A DNA stretch of 6,832 bases from Ruminiclostridium sp. (GCA_021442645.1 JABUSR010000112.1:1-6832), one strand, 5' to 3'; positions 1-6,529 are shown, numbered from the stretch's first letter. Program-made: numbers and translations. The notes: generated by a model from the letters alone, not told the origin.

Positions 1-924
1 ATCTATGATGTGGTTGTGATTGGCGGCGGTCCCGGCGGATATACAGCGGCGCTCTACTGTGCCCGGGCTGGGCTGCAGACCGTGCTTGTAGAAAAAATGA
101 TGCCCGGCGGACAGATGGCCCTGACCGAGCAGATCGACAATTACCCCGGGTTTGACAAGGGGATCGACGGCTTCACCCTTGGCCAGCAAATGAAGAACGG
201 CGCCGAGCGGTTCGGCGCTGAGACCCGCACGGCTGACGTGTTATCGGTCAGCCTGGAGGGGGAGATTAAAGAAGTAGAGACCGCCCAAGGGAAAATCCTC
301 GGCCGGGTGGTGATGATTGCTACCGGCGCCTCCACGCGGGAGCTGGGTCTGCCTATGGAAAAGGAACTGACTGGCCGCGGCGTCAGCTATTGCGCCACCT
401 GCGACGGTATGTTTTTCCGCGGAAAAACCGTGGTGGTGGTAGGCGGCGGGAATTCTGCAGCGGCGGATGCCATGGTCCTGTCACGGGTGTGTGAGAAGGT
501 AATCCTGGTCCATCGTCGGGACACCCTCCGGGCCACCAAGGTTTACCATGAACCTCTGATGTCAGCGGAAAATGTCACCTTCTGCTGGAACAGCATTGTA
601 ACAGAACTTCACCAGGAGGGACGCCTGACCGGCATAAAAGTAAAGAATGTCCTCACCGGGGAGGAGAACGATATTCCCTGCGACGGGCTTTTTGTCAGCA
701 TTGGCAGAGTCCCTGCCTCGGGTCTGGTGAAGGGGCTCCTGGACCTGGATGAGGCCGGCTATATCCGGGCGGATGAGACCACTCGGACCAACATTCCCGG
801 TGTGTTTGCTGTGGGTGACATCCGGGCCAAGGCCCTGCGGCAGGTTATTACAGCTGCGGCTGATGGCGCAGTGGCTTCCCACTATGCAGACGAGTACCTG
901 GCCGAAAGCGTGAACCGTACTTGA
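1..924 (+). CDS. trxB: Thioredoxin reductase, 5' end outside the window
   Basis: This flavoenzyme passes electrons from NADPH through FAD and a redox-active disulfide to thioredoxin in the cytoplasm. Numbering from the first complete codon (the frame is open from base 1), the FAD-binding start GGGPGG is at residues 8-13. The active-site pair CATCD is at 131-135. The NADPH-binding loop GGGNSAA is at 148-154, the HRRDTLR motif at 171-177, and the FAD-closing motif GVFAVGD at 267-273, followed by the usual LRQV. The HRRxxxR arginines favour NADPH over ferredoxin as donor, from family knowledge. The 307 visible residues nearly fill the usual 305-315, so only a few N-terminal residues are missing. 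A GTG at position 10 is an internal valine, not the start, because the conserved IYDVV strand begins before it. No thioredoxin gene lies next to it here. Transcription should end at the hairpin about 90 nt downstream. The promoter is not visible. Confidence 0.96.
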   Translation: MYDVVVIGGGPGGYTAALYCARAGLQTVLVEKMMPGGQMALTEQIDNYPGFDKGIDGFTLGQQMKNGAERFGAETRTADVLSVSLEGEIKEVETAQGKILGRVVMIATGASTRELGLPMEKELTGRGVSYCATCDGMFFRGKTVVVVGGGNSAAADAMVLSRVCEKVILVHRRDTLRATKVYHEPLMSAENVTFCWNSIVTELHQEGRLTGIKVKNVLTGEENDIPCDGLFVSIGRVPASGLVKGLLDLDEAGYIRADETTRTNIPGVFAVGDIRAKALRQVITAAADGAVASHYADEYLAESVNRT

Positions 925-1011
925 GTCGGCTGACCGAGTTTCTGGGATTGACGGAACAACAAGATAAAAAGCTACACAGGTTTTGCCTGTTTACTGGTGA
1001 ATGGGAAAAAC

Positions 1012-1045
1012 AAGAGCGACCAACTTATTATAGCTGGTCGCTTTT
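1012..1045. terminator. Bidirectional terminator between trxB and the DUF2752 gene
   Basis: The perfect arms AGCGACCA (1015-1022) and TGGTCGCT (1035-1042) flank a 12-nt loop. Weaker A-T/G-U pairing extends the stem to 1012-1045. On the plus strand the stem runs into TTTTGATGTTTTT. On the minus strand it is followed after a few bases by a run of five T. It lies about 90 nt after the trxB stop and 19 nt after the stop of the converging minus-strand gene, so it plausibly serves both. Confidence 0.85.
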
Positions 1046-1061
1046 GATGTTTTTACAGCCG

Positions 1062-1403
1062 TTAAAGGTTCGTATAACAACACCATCCCAAATTAAGGAC
1101 AAGCACAAGGAGAGATATTATATCTATCCATCGGTCCATATTTTTGGACAGACCTTTGAGTGCGATGTAGGAAAATACAACCACACACAGCGGTAACGCA
1201 AATGGTTGGATATGAAGGTACCCCGACCAATCTCCATGAATCATCGCATGTAACGCTCTTGTTACCCCGCAAGTCGGGCAATTAATGTAAAATACGTAAT
1301 TTATGGGGCACTTAAAATCTACAAGGATATAAATCCCCCATAGCAGACACATCAGGAGAATAATCTTCAGCCGCTTCAGAAGGGTAGTCCACGGAATTTG
1401 CAC
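1062..1403 (-). CDS. DUF2752 family small membrane protein
   Basis: This 113-residue membrane protein of unknown function belongs to the DUF2752 family. The hallmark is CPTCGVTRA at residues 42-50, preceded by an earlier Cys-Pro (32-33) and followed by HGD (56-58), the usual spacing of the family. Hydrophobic segments at about 12-28, 64-83 and 92-110 suggest three membrane helices, with the cysteine motif in the loop after the first. The paired cysteines could bind metal or undergo redox chemistry, but no role is established. The start is a GTG (1401-1403) only one base after the stop of the upstream TM2 gene. No clear Shine-Dalgarno site stands in front of it, so translation is probably coupled to that gene. 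An alternative later start cannot be excluded. The base composition is A+T-richer than that of trxB. The gene ends at the shared bidirectional terminator. Confidence 0.85.
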   Translation of the reverse strand: MQIPWTTLLKRLKIILLMCLLWGIYILVDFKCPINYVFYINCPTCGVTRALHAMIHGDWSGYLHIQPFALPLCVVVFSYIALKGLSKNMDRWIDIISLLVLVLNLGWCCYTNL

Positions 1404-1404
1404 C

Positions 1405-1746
1405 TTAAAAAAGGAAGCCCATGACTTTATTGAAGTTAAGCTCGCGGGTTCTCTTCTGAATACAGAACCAGTCGATAATCGTTAGAATTCCACAACACCC
1501 AGCCGTCAAAAGCTTCAGAATGCCCATTCCGATATCTCCTACTAGAAAGCGGTCAATACCTAATGTTCCAAGAAAAATTGAGACAACTAATAAAATTGTA
1601 GGGTCTTTCAACTCGAGCATCGACATGTTTATAAACTGATTATCATCCATCGCTAGGAGTCGGTCCCTGATTATGGGACGCTTATCCTCAGGGAAATACT
1701 TTTGGTTGGCTACCATGTACATATCAACTTTTTGTTGGTCTGCCAT
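1405..1746 (-). CDS. TM2 domain-containing membrane protein
   Basis: This 113-residue protein has a soluble, charged N-terminal part (about residues 1-47) followed by a TM2 domain. The first membrane helix spans about 50-62. The short turn GIDRFLVGD (63-71) contains the DRF motif characteristic of TM2 domains. A second helix at about 76-94 ends in DW (92-93), and a short basic tail follows. The N-terminal region with YFPEDKRP, then LELKDP just before the helix, matches the layout common in clostridial TM2 proteins. Function is unknown. The ATG start is supported by GGAGGAAG (1751-1758, minus strand), seven bases from GGAGG to ATG. It is the first gene of a two-gene unit with the DUF2752 gene, whose start lies one base past its stop. 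This pairing recurs in Firmicutes, which suggests a shared membrane role. Parts of the gene are strikingly A+T-rich: bases 1561-1620 are about one-third G+C. Confidence 0.9.
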   Translation of the reverse strand: MADQQKVDMYMVANQKYFPEDKRPIIRDRLLAMDDNQFINMSMLELKDPTILLVVSIFLGTLGIDRFLVGDIGMGILKLLTAGCCGILTIIDWFCIQKRTRELNFNKVMGFLF

Positions 1747-1926
1747 ATTTCTTCCTCCGTATTTATAGTGTGCTTTTCAATCGATAAACAATCCGCTTAT
1801 TGCTGCTAAAGAATAGCATAAATCATTGCTGTTTACAAGGGAATTCATGTGTGAACGGTGGGCTTGTTTCCTAAAAAACACATTTCTTAGAACTGTCAGG
1901 GAACAACGCTCGTCTAAAAACTGGCG
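1747..1926. other. Spacer between nucleotidase and TM2 genes
   Basis: This 180-nt A+T-rich gap separates two minus-strand genes. It contains the TM2 promoter and ribosome site. I found no convincing terminator for the nucleotidase: the best pairing, AACGC/GCGTT just past its stop, has five base pairs, a 14-nt loop and no T-run after it. Some read-through from the nucleotidase into the TM2 gene is therefore possible. Confidence 0.5.
1810..1838 (-). promoter_or_regulatory. Promoter of the TM2-DUF2752 unit
   Basis: Read on the minus strand, TTGTAA (1833-1838) is followed by a 17-nt spacer and TATTCT (1810-1815). A TG one base upstream of the -10 gives an extended -10. Transcription would begin near 1803, leaving a leader of about 57 nt before the TM2 start codon. 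This is a good sigma-70/SigA-type match in the only sizeable gap upstream of the gene. Confidence 0.65.
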
Positions 1927-3861
1927 TTACATCTTGCTCCGCATGGTACGCTGGAGCTCACGAAGGCGGCGTCTTCTGTAAATGCTAAGGCGAATGACCA
2001 GCATAACCAACACCACGAGGACCAGAACCACTGCCAAGAAGATCCAGGAGACGGCGTTCAGATTGGTCAGCAGATGGGAGGGAGCCCAACTGTTATCTAC
2101 GATTTTTCGTCCGTCCGGGCCGGTGTAGTCTTCAGAGATTGTCCCCATCGAACCCAGGTAGGCGGCCAGAGCGTACCATTCCTTACACTCGTTCCCGTAC
2201 TGGTCATAGAGGATACACGACTCCAAGTCTGTGATCTCATTGCCCTGGGCATCTCTGGGTGTGATATTCAGGATGCCAAAGGATTTATCTTTGACCGCGC
2301 CCAGCATCTGCCCGCAATACAGGCCTGTGACAACGCGGTACAGCTTTTCATCCTCGATGGGGACTGTGGTGCCGTCTTCCAGAACCTGCGCGCAGTCCGT
2401 CACCCGGTTGAATAGCATACGATGGGGGTTAAATGTAAAGGTCATGCCGCTGTAATAGAGCTGCGCGGTGGGCATTAGCCCTGTCACCGAGGCGTCGACC
2501 TCAAAGGCATTCTTCAGATCCTTGCCTGTAATCCAGCAAGACACCAGCGGATAGCCGGAGGTCTGATCGCTTCCGGAACCCAGGGATAAGATGTTGAATA
2601 CATCTGATACGGTGACTTCACTCAGTGGCAGAGAATCACGAATAATGCCATTGGCAGTCATGGCAAAGTCTACAGGGATGTAGTTATCTCCCTCCAGTTC
2701 CTTGACGGCCCAGAGGTAGGAGTCTGCAATTAAATTGCCCAGGGCAGACTCTCGGTGTTCTTTCAAGTCCTCAAGGTCGTCAAACTGATAGGGATTTATC
2801 GCCAGCGCCTGGTCAAAGGTCAAGTTGCTGAACCGGGTAAGATAGCTGGTTTCCACAATTTTTTTGTATTCCTCTATCTTATCACGGATGCCCGAATCTT
2901 CGGCAAGGCTGTCATTAATAGGGATGAGAGAATAACTGTGCAGAGAGCAGTTACCCCCGGAGAGGTCCAATGTGAGGACCCCCATGTTTTGACAGTACTC
3001 TCCGGCAGAGACGATATAGGTATCGTTGACTTGGATCGGCTCCTCCAACGTGGTGTGGGAGTGCCCGGAGACGATTACGTCAATCCCATCCACCTCAGCT
3101 GCCAGCTTTTCATCCTCGGACTTTTTAGGGTCCTTATTGGTGCCACTGTGGGACAGGCAGATCACTACACGGGGTTCTGAAACCTGCGTCTGAATCTCTG
3201 CCACGATACGCCTGGCTGTGTCTGCCGGGTCCTGAAAGACCATGCCGGACATAGGGGCACACGCATCAGAGTCTTCTCCCATAAGGCCAAAGATGGCAAA
3301 GTTTATGCCGCCACGCTGAATAACAGTGTAGTCCTGAATACCGCAGCGCTCGTAGGCCGCCCATACGGTAGCAGCATTTTCATCGTAGTCCGGGTCTCCC
3401 TCGGCAGGCGGCTTGTAATTGGCCTGAACAATAGAAGGAAATGGCTCCTTACTGTCTGCAGCGGCATTGAGCATGTTGGCGATACCTAGGGCACGGTAGT
3501 CGTACTCGTGGTTGCCGAAAGTCGTAGCATCGTAGCCCAAAGCCCCCATAATAAGGAGCTCGACGGCATCTGTCGTATAGACAGCCTGGAACAGAGAACC
3601 CATGGAAAAGTCGCCGCCGTCAATGAGAATGGCATTGGGATGGAGGTCCTTCTGTGCATCAATAGCAGTTTTTAAACGCGCATAGCCTCCGTAGGAGTTT
3701 CCTTCACCATCCTCCGCAGGCAGGAGATGAGAATGCATATCGTGGGTAAACAGAATTGTCACAGGTTCGACCGTGCTTGTCGGGGCGGCACTGACCGGGA
3801 CGATGAGATTGAGTAAGATGAGAAGAATCAGGCATAGGCTACCGATGGGTCTCGCCTTCAT
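1927..3861 (-). CDS. Membrane-anchored UshA-type metallophosphatase / 5'-nucleotidase
   Basis: This 644-residue extracytoplasmic enzyme probably hydrolyses phosphate esters of nucleotides (5'-nucleotidase, UDP-sugar hydrolase or 2',3'-cyclic phosphodiesterase; sequence alone does not decide). A signal peptide covers residues 1-25 or 26, with a hydrophobic core at 9-23 and cleavage near VSA-A. The metallophosphatase domain (about 33-300) has the dimetal ligands in order: D41 and H43 in THDMHSH, D84 in GGDFS, N117-H118 in GNHEYD, H238 in SHSG, and H267/H269 in GHSH. The C-terminal 5'-nucleotidase domain begins near 340 and shows ESALGNLIAD (371-380) and NGIIR (404-408), a variant of the usual NGGxR. 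A membrane helix at about 604-623 followed by an Arg-rich tail (RRRR at 629-633 region) anchors the protein with its catalytic part outside; no LPxTG sorting motif is present. The ATG start has AAAGGA about nine bases upstream. It is transcribed divergently from the ABC-F operon. Confidence 0.92.
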   Translation of the reverse strand: MKARPIGSLCLILLILLNLIVPVSAAPTSTVEPVTILFTHDMHSHLLPAEDGEGNSYGGYARLKTAIDAQKDLHPNAILIDGGDFSMGSLFQAVYTTDAVELLIMGALGYDATTFGNHEYDYRALGIANMLNAAADSKEPFPSIVQANYKPPAEGDPDYDENAATVWAAYERCGIQDYTVIQRGGINFAIFGLMGEDSDACAPMSGMVFQDPADTARRIVAEIQTQVSEPRVVICLSHSGTNKDPKKSEDEKLAAEVDGIDVIVSGHSHTTLEEPIQVNDTYIVSAGEYCQNMGVLTLDLSGGNCSLHSYSLIPINDSLAEDSGIRDKIEEYKKIVETSYLTRFSNLTFDQALAINPYQFDDLEDLKEHRESALGNLIADSYLWAVKELEGDNYIPVDFAMTANGIIRDSLPLSEVTVSDVFNILSLGSGSDQTSGYPLVSCWITGKDLKNAFEVDASVTGLMPTAQLYYSGMTFTFNPHRMLFNRVTDCAQVLEDGTTVPIEDEKLYRVVTGLYCGQMLGAVKDKSFGILNITPRDAQGNEITDLESCILYDQYGNECKEWYALAAYLGSMGTISEDYTGPDGRKIVDNSWAPSHLLTNLNAVSWIFLAVVLVLVVLVMLVIRLSIYRRRRLRELQRTMRSKM

Positions 3862-3891
3862 TAGAACACGTCCTTTGTAAAACTTGCCTAT

Positions 3892-3920
3892 ATTTTAGCA
3901 CCTAGTTATGCTTTTTGCAA
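3892..3920 (-). promoter_or_regulatory. Promoter of the nucleotidase gene
   Basis: On the minus strand, TTGCAA (3915-3920) is followed by exactly 17 nt and TAAAAT (3892-3897), with a TG one base upstream of the -10. Transcription would start near 3885, about 24 nt before the ATG, leaving room for the AAAGGA ribosome site. Confidence 0.7.
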
Positions 3921-3927
3921 TGGAAAT

Positions 3928-3955
3928 TTTACAATAGGTAAATGCTTCTTGTAAA
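3928..3955. promoter_or_regulatory. Repeated TTTAC/GTAAA half-sites between divergent promoters (possible operator)
   Basis: TTTAC (3928-3932), GTAAA (3938-3942) and TTGTAAA (3949-3955) lie between the two divergent promoters. The first two form a 5-5-5 inverted repeat. The first, extended to TTTACAA, is also an exact inverted match to the third with 14 nt between. The third copy overlaps the -35 of the ABC-F operon promoter, so a protein bound here could control that operon and perhaps the nucleotidase. No regulator gene is in the window, the region is A+T-rich, and chance is possible. Confidence 0.35.
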
Positions 3956-3977
3956 CTAACAAAAATCTCATTATAAT
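3949..3977 (+). promoter_or_regulatory. Promoter of the ABC-F/cupin operon
   Basis: TTGTAA (3949-3954), a 17-nt spacer and a perfect TATAAT (3972-3977) make the best promoter match in the window. Transcription should begin near 3984, giving a leader of about 73 nt before the ABC-F start. Confidence 0.78.
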
Positions 3978-3994
3978 GGGATTAAGATGCTTGG

Positions 3995-4017
3995 ATGCAG
4001 GAAAATTTCATCTGCAT
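3995..4017 (+). promoter_or_regulatory. Hairpin in the ABC-F leader
   Basis: ATGCAG (3995-4000) pairs with CTGCAT (4012-4017), with a possible extra G-U pair, around an A/T-rich loop. It sits near the 5' end of the predicted transcript. No T-run follows it, so it is not a terminator by itself. It could stabilise the RNA or be part of a regulatory leader; the evidence is only the pairing. Confidence 0.35.
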
Positions 4018-4056
4018 ATATAACAGAAGATCAGCTAAGCTTACAGAGGAATCAAC

Positions 4057-5808
4057 ATGGTAACAGCGGAAAAATTGTCCTTCGGGTTCCCGGAAAAGGA
4101 CTTATACAAAGAGATATCGTTCGCCCTCGAGCCGGGGCGTCATTGCGCTCTCATCGGCAGCAACGGCACGGGTAAGACCACGCTGGTGGATATCATCCGG
4201 CGGCCGGAGGGCTACCTGTTTGATGGTAAACTACTGACAGAGGGTGCCGGAAGAATCGGCTATTTGAGTCAGTTCACCGGGCAAGAGAAAAATCGGAACA
4301 TCACAGTGTTTGACTACCTCAGCGAGGAGTTTATTCGTCTGCAGGAAAAAACGGATGCGGTCTGTGGGGCAATGGAAACGGCCGAGGAGCTGGACGACCT
4401 GCTTGAGCGGTATCAGCTGCTACTGGACGAAGCCCAGTCCATCGACGCAGATAATTACGAACGGAACATTCAGCGCCAGCTGCGTCTGGCAGAATTAGAC
4501 GGCAAGGCAGATCTGGAACTTTCCAAGCTCAGCGGCGGGGAATATAAGCTAGTACAGGTCATCCGGCAGATGCTCCGCTACCCGGGGTTGCTCATCATGG
4601 ATGAGCCCGATGTGTTTCTGGACTTTGAAAACCTGACCGGGCTTGGAGACCTGATTAACGCCTATGAGGGTACCCTGCTGGTCATTACCCATAGCCGATA
4701 TCTGCTGGGGCGGTGCTTTGATAAGATCTGGCACCTGGAAAATTGTGGTCTGCAGGAATTCGACGGCACATTCCTGGAATACAATTACTCTCTGCTACAG
4801 GGAAAGATCGAACTGCAGGAAGCTACCCAGGCAAACGACGCAGAGATCCGGCGCACAGAGGAGATGGTCGTTCGCCTGCGAAAAGAGGCTACCCTTGTGG
4901 CAGACCCTGTCAAAGGCCGTGCGCTGAAAGCGAAGGTTTCCTACCTGGGTAGATTGGAGGCCAGAAACATCAAAGCCCCCTTTGTGGAGCTCCGCCGGCC
5001 GGAGATCGCTCTGCCCGTGGTAGAGGAAGAGATTCCTGATGGTGAGGAAGATGTTCTCCTTCAGGTGACGGATTACAGCCTGGCTTTTGAGGAAAAACTC
5101 CTGGAGAAGGTAAGCTTTACGGTCCGTGCCCACGAAAAGATTGCAATCGTTGGTGCAAACGGAACAGGGAAGACCTCTCTCCTGCGAGAGCTCTGGGTTG
5201 GCAACAATCCTGCCGTTCGATACAGTGAAAACGCAAGAATTGGTTTTTTTTCTCAGCTGCAGGAGGAGACTCTGAACGTGGAAAACACCTGTTATCAGGA
5301 GTTTTATGAACTGGGTTTTGAGACGCCCCGCAGCGTAGAGGAGTATCTGCAGGGATATTGCTTTGCTCCGGACCATCTGGATCAACCCATCGAAAAACTC
5401 TCCGGCGGCGAGAAAAATCTGCTGCAGTTGGCAAAGCTTTGCGCAGGAAATGCTAACCTACTCCTTTTGGATGAGCCTTCCGGCCATTTGGATACCTATG
5501 CGCAGATGGCATTGGATAAAGCCTTGGCAGAATACCGCGGCGCTATCCTAATGGTGTCTCACGACTTTTATAGCATTGCCAACTGCGCAGATGCCATTCT
5601 CTATGTGGAAAATGGGACTATCCGCCACATGAGTCCGAGAGGATTCCGGAAGATGATTTATAAGCACCACTTCAGCCGGGAGTATCTGGAATTAGAGGCT
5701 AAGAAGAAGGAACTGGAGACCAGGATCCTTCTCTGTCTCCAGGAGGAGAACTGTGAGGAAGCTAAAACTCTGTGCGAGGCCCTTGGTACCATTGTGGAAC
5801 AGATGTAA
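4057..5808 (+). CDS. ABC-F family ATPase (ribosome-associated type), divergent
   Basis: This 583-residue cytoplasmic protein has two ABC ATPase domains and no membrane helix, the ABC-F layout. Known members bind the ribosome to tune translation or protect it from antibiotics; the role of this one is not known. Domain 1: Walker A GSNGTGKTT (34-42), Q72, signature LSGGE (158-162), Walker B with DEP at 182-184, H212. A helical insertion at about 80-135 fits the ABC-F arm. A charged helical linker spans about 243-308, with the likely tRNA-facing tip near 276-292. Domain 2: GANGTGKTS (366-374), Q400, LSGGE (448-452), DEP at 472-474, H502. A short charged tail follows 540. The family-typical DEPTNHLD is changed to DEPDVFLD (182-189) and DEPSGHLD (472-479), but both catalytic glutamates (E183, E473) remain. 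The linker tip looks short, unlike long-loop resistance proteins. AGAGGA (4045-4050) six bases before ATG sets the start. It is first in an operon with two cupins. Confidence 0.92.
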   Translation: MVTAEKLSFGFPEKDLYKEISFALEPGRHCALIGSNGTGKTTLVDIIRRPEGYLFDGKLLTEGAGRIGYLSQFTGQEKNRNITVFDYLSEEFIRLQEKTDAVCGAMETAEELDDLLERYQLLLDEAQSIDADNYERNIQRQLRLAELDGKADLELSKLSGGEYKLVQVIRQMLRYPGLLIMDEPDVFLDFENLTGLGDLINAYEGTLLVITHSRYLLGRCFDKIWHLENCGLQEFDGTFLEYNYSLLQGKIELQEATQANDAEIRRTEEMVVRLRKEATLVADPVKGRALKAKVSYLGRLEARNIKAPFVELRRPEIALPVVEEEIPDGEEDVLLQVTDYSLAFEEKLLEKVSFTVRAHEKIAIVGANGTGKTSLLRELWVGNNPAVRYSENARIGFFSQLQEETLNVENTCYQEFYELGFETPRSVEEYLQGYCFAPDHLDQPIEKLSGGEKNLLQLAKLCAGNANLLLLDEPSGHLDTYAQMALDKALAEYRGAILMVSHDFYSIANCADAILYVENGTIRHMSPRGFRKMIYKHHFSREYLELEAKKKELETRILLCLQEENCEEAKTLCEALGTIVEQM

Positions 5809-5823
5809 AAGGAGGCACGAGAA

Positions 5824-6153
5824 TTGGATTATCTGAAAAATCTGCCTATTGTGTGCCCTGAGAAACTGGAAAACCTCATCGATATTCATCCCGGGCGCGT
5901 GGTCAGCATGGCCCTTTCTCGAGAAGAAAACTGCCAGATGACAGTTCTTGCCTTTGGAGAAGGGGAGGGCGTCAGCGAGGAAGAATACTACGGTGATACC
6001 CTTTACTATGTTCTGGATGGAGAGATGTCGCTCACCTTATCCGGGCAGGTTCATGTCCTCTGTGCCGGATATTGTATGGCCGTTCCGGCCAATGTGCGCC
6101 ACGCTATCGGGGGAACAAAGGCTTTTAAACTGCTACAGATTACACTACAATAA
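5824..6153 (+). CDS. Small cupin-fold protein lacking the first metal histidine
   Basis: This 109-residue one-domain cupin is the second gene of the ABC-F operon, 15 nt after the ABC-F stop. The start is TTG at 5824, chosen because a strong GGAGG (5811-5815) lies eight bases before it and the translated N-terminus aligns with the next gene; the first ATG would remove about 28 residues of the fold. It resembles the downstream cupin throughout: GRVVSMAL, GEGVS, GD, YVLDG and VPANVRHA correspond to GKVVSLTL, GEGVS, GD, YILEG and MPAGIPHS. At the position of the metal-motif histidine of the neighbour it has E53 (SEEEYYGD, 51-58), while H93 of the second motif is kept. Metal binding is thus doubtful; a sensing or partner-binding role is possible. 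Its ligand or substrate is unknown. It likely arose by tandem duplication and divergence (inference). Confidence 0.85.
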   Translation: MDYLKNLPIVCPEKLENLIDIHPGRVVSMALSREENCQMTVLAFGEGEGVSEEEYYGDTLYYVLDGEMSLTLSGQVHVLCAGYCMAVPANVRHAIGGTKAFKLLQITLQ

Positions 6154-6170
6154 ATTCGGAGGGAAAACAT

Positions 6171-6509
6171 ATGGAGAAACTAATTAAGAACCTTGAGCAC
6201 AGCCAAAAACTTCCCCTGGTGGAGCAGGTTTCCTATGAGACGGGTAAGGTCGTCAGCCTGACTCTGGCCCAGCGGCCCGGGGTTGGAATGACACTGTTTG
6301 CCTTTGACACTGGGGAGGGTGTCAGCACCCACGCAGCTCCTGGCGATGCCATGGCCTACATTCTGGAAGGGGATGCCATGATTGTCATCGACGGCACAGA
6401 GCATCGTCTCACCAGCGGTGAAGTGATTATCATGCCTGCGGGGATCCCCCATTCTGTGAAAGCCATTACTCCGTTCAAGATGCTTTTGACTGTAGTAAAA
6501 GAAGGCTAA
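6171..6509 (+). CDS. Small cupin domain-containing protein
   Basis: This 112-residue one-domain cupin is the last gene of the ABC-F operon, 17 nt after the first cupin. The ATG start has GGAGGG (6158-6163) seven bases upstream. Cupin motif 1 is reduced: GEGVSTHAAPGDAMAYILEG (48-67) holds one histidine (H54) instead of the usual HxH...E. Motif 2 is intact as MPAGIPHS with H94. This STHAAPGD form is a common small-cupin subfamily in gut Clostridia, without an assigned reaction. The fold is a cytoplasmic beta-barrel; a metal held by only two visible histidines would be weak, so enzyme function is uncertain. It ends in PFKMLLTVV, matched by AFKLLQIT in the upstream paralogue. Confidence 0.9.
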   Translation: MEKLIKNLEHSQKLPLVEQVSYETGKVVSLTLAQRPGVGMTLFAFDTGEGVSTHAAPGDAMAYILEGDAMIVIDGTEHRLTSGEVIIMPAGIPHSVKAITPFKMLLTVVKEG

Positions 6510-6529
6510 ACTTAGACATTAAGACTCTG

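Noticed and set aside
945..990. TTGACG box and small ACAGG/CCTGT hairpin downstream of trxB
   Set aside because: No acceptable -10 lies at the right distance and the hairpin has only five base pairs.
921..1196. Plus-strand frame of 91 codons overlapping the trxB stop
   Set aside because: It starts at a TTG without a ribosome site, reads through the terminator hairpin and runs antisense into the well-supported DUF2752 gene.
2755..3180. Plus-strand frame of 141 codons opposite the nucleotidase
   Set aside because: It is a shadow of the nucleotidase gene, with no domain and no promoter in that direction.
3987..4175. Frame starting just after the predicted ABC-F transcription start, as a possible leader peptide
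   Set aside because: It has no ribosome site and overlaps the ABC-F start by more than 100 bases in another frame.
5244..5251. Run of eight T inside the ABC-F gene as a phase-variation or slippage site
   Set aside because: The frame is intact, the run encodes ordinary Phe-Phe in the strand before the conserved Gln400, and one such run is not enough evidence.
4795..5385. Long minus-strand frame (196 codons) inside the ABC-F gene
   Set aside because: It is antisense to a strongly conserved ATPase, has no recognisable domain or credible start, and is explained as a shadow.
4057..5808. ABC transporter ATPase
   Set aside because: Two ATPase domains in one chain with a charged linker, and no membrane or binding-protein gene nearby, fit ABC-F and not a transporter.
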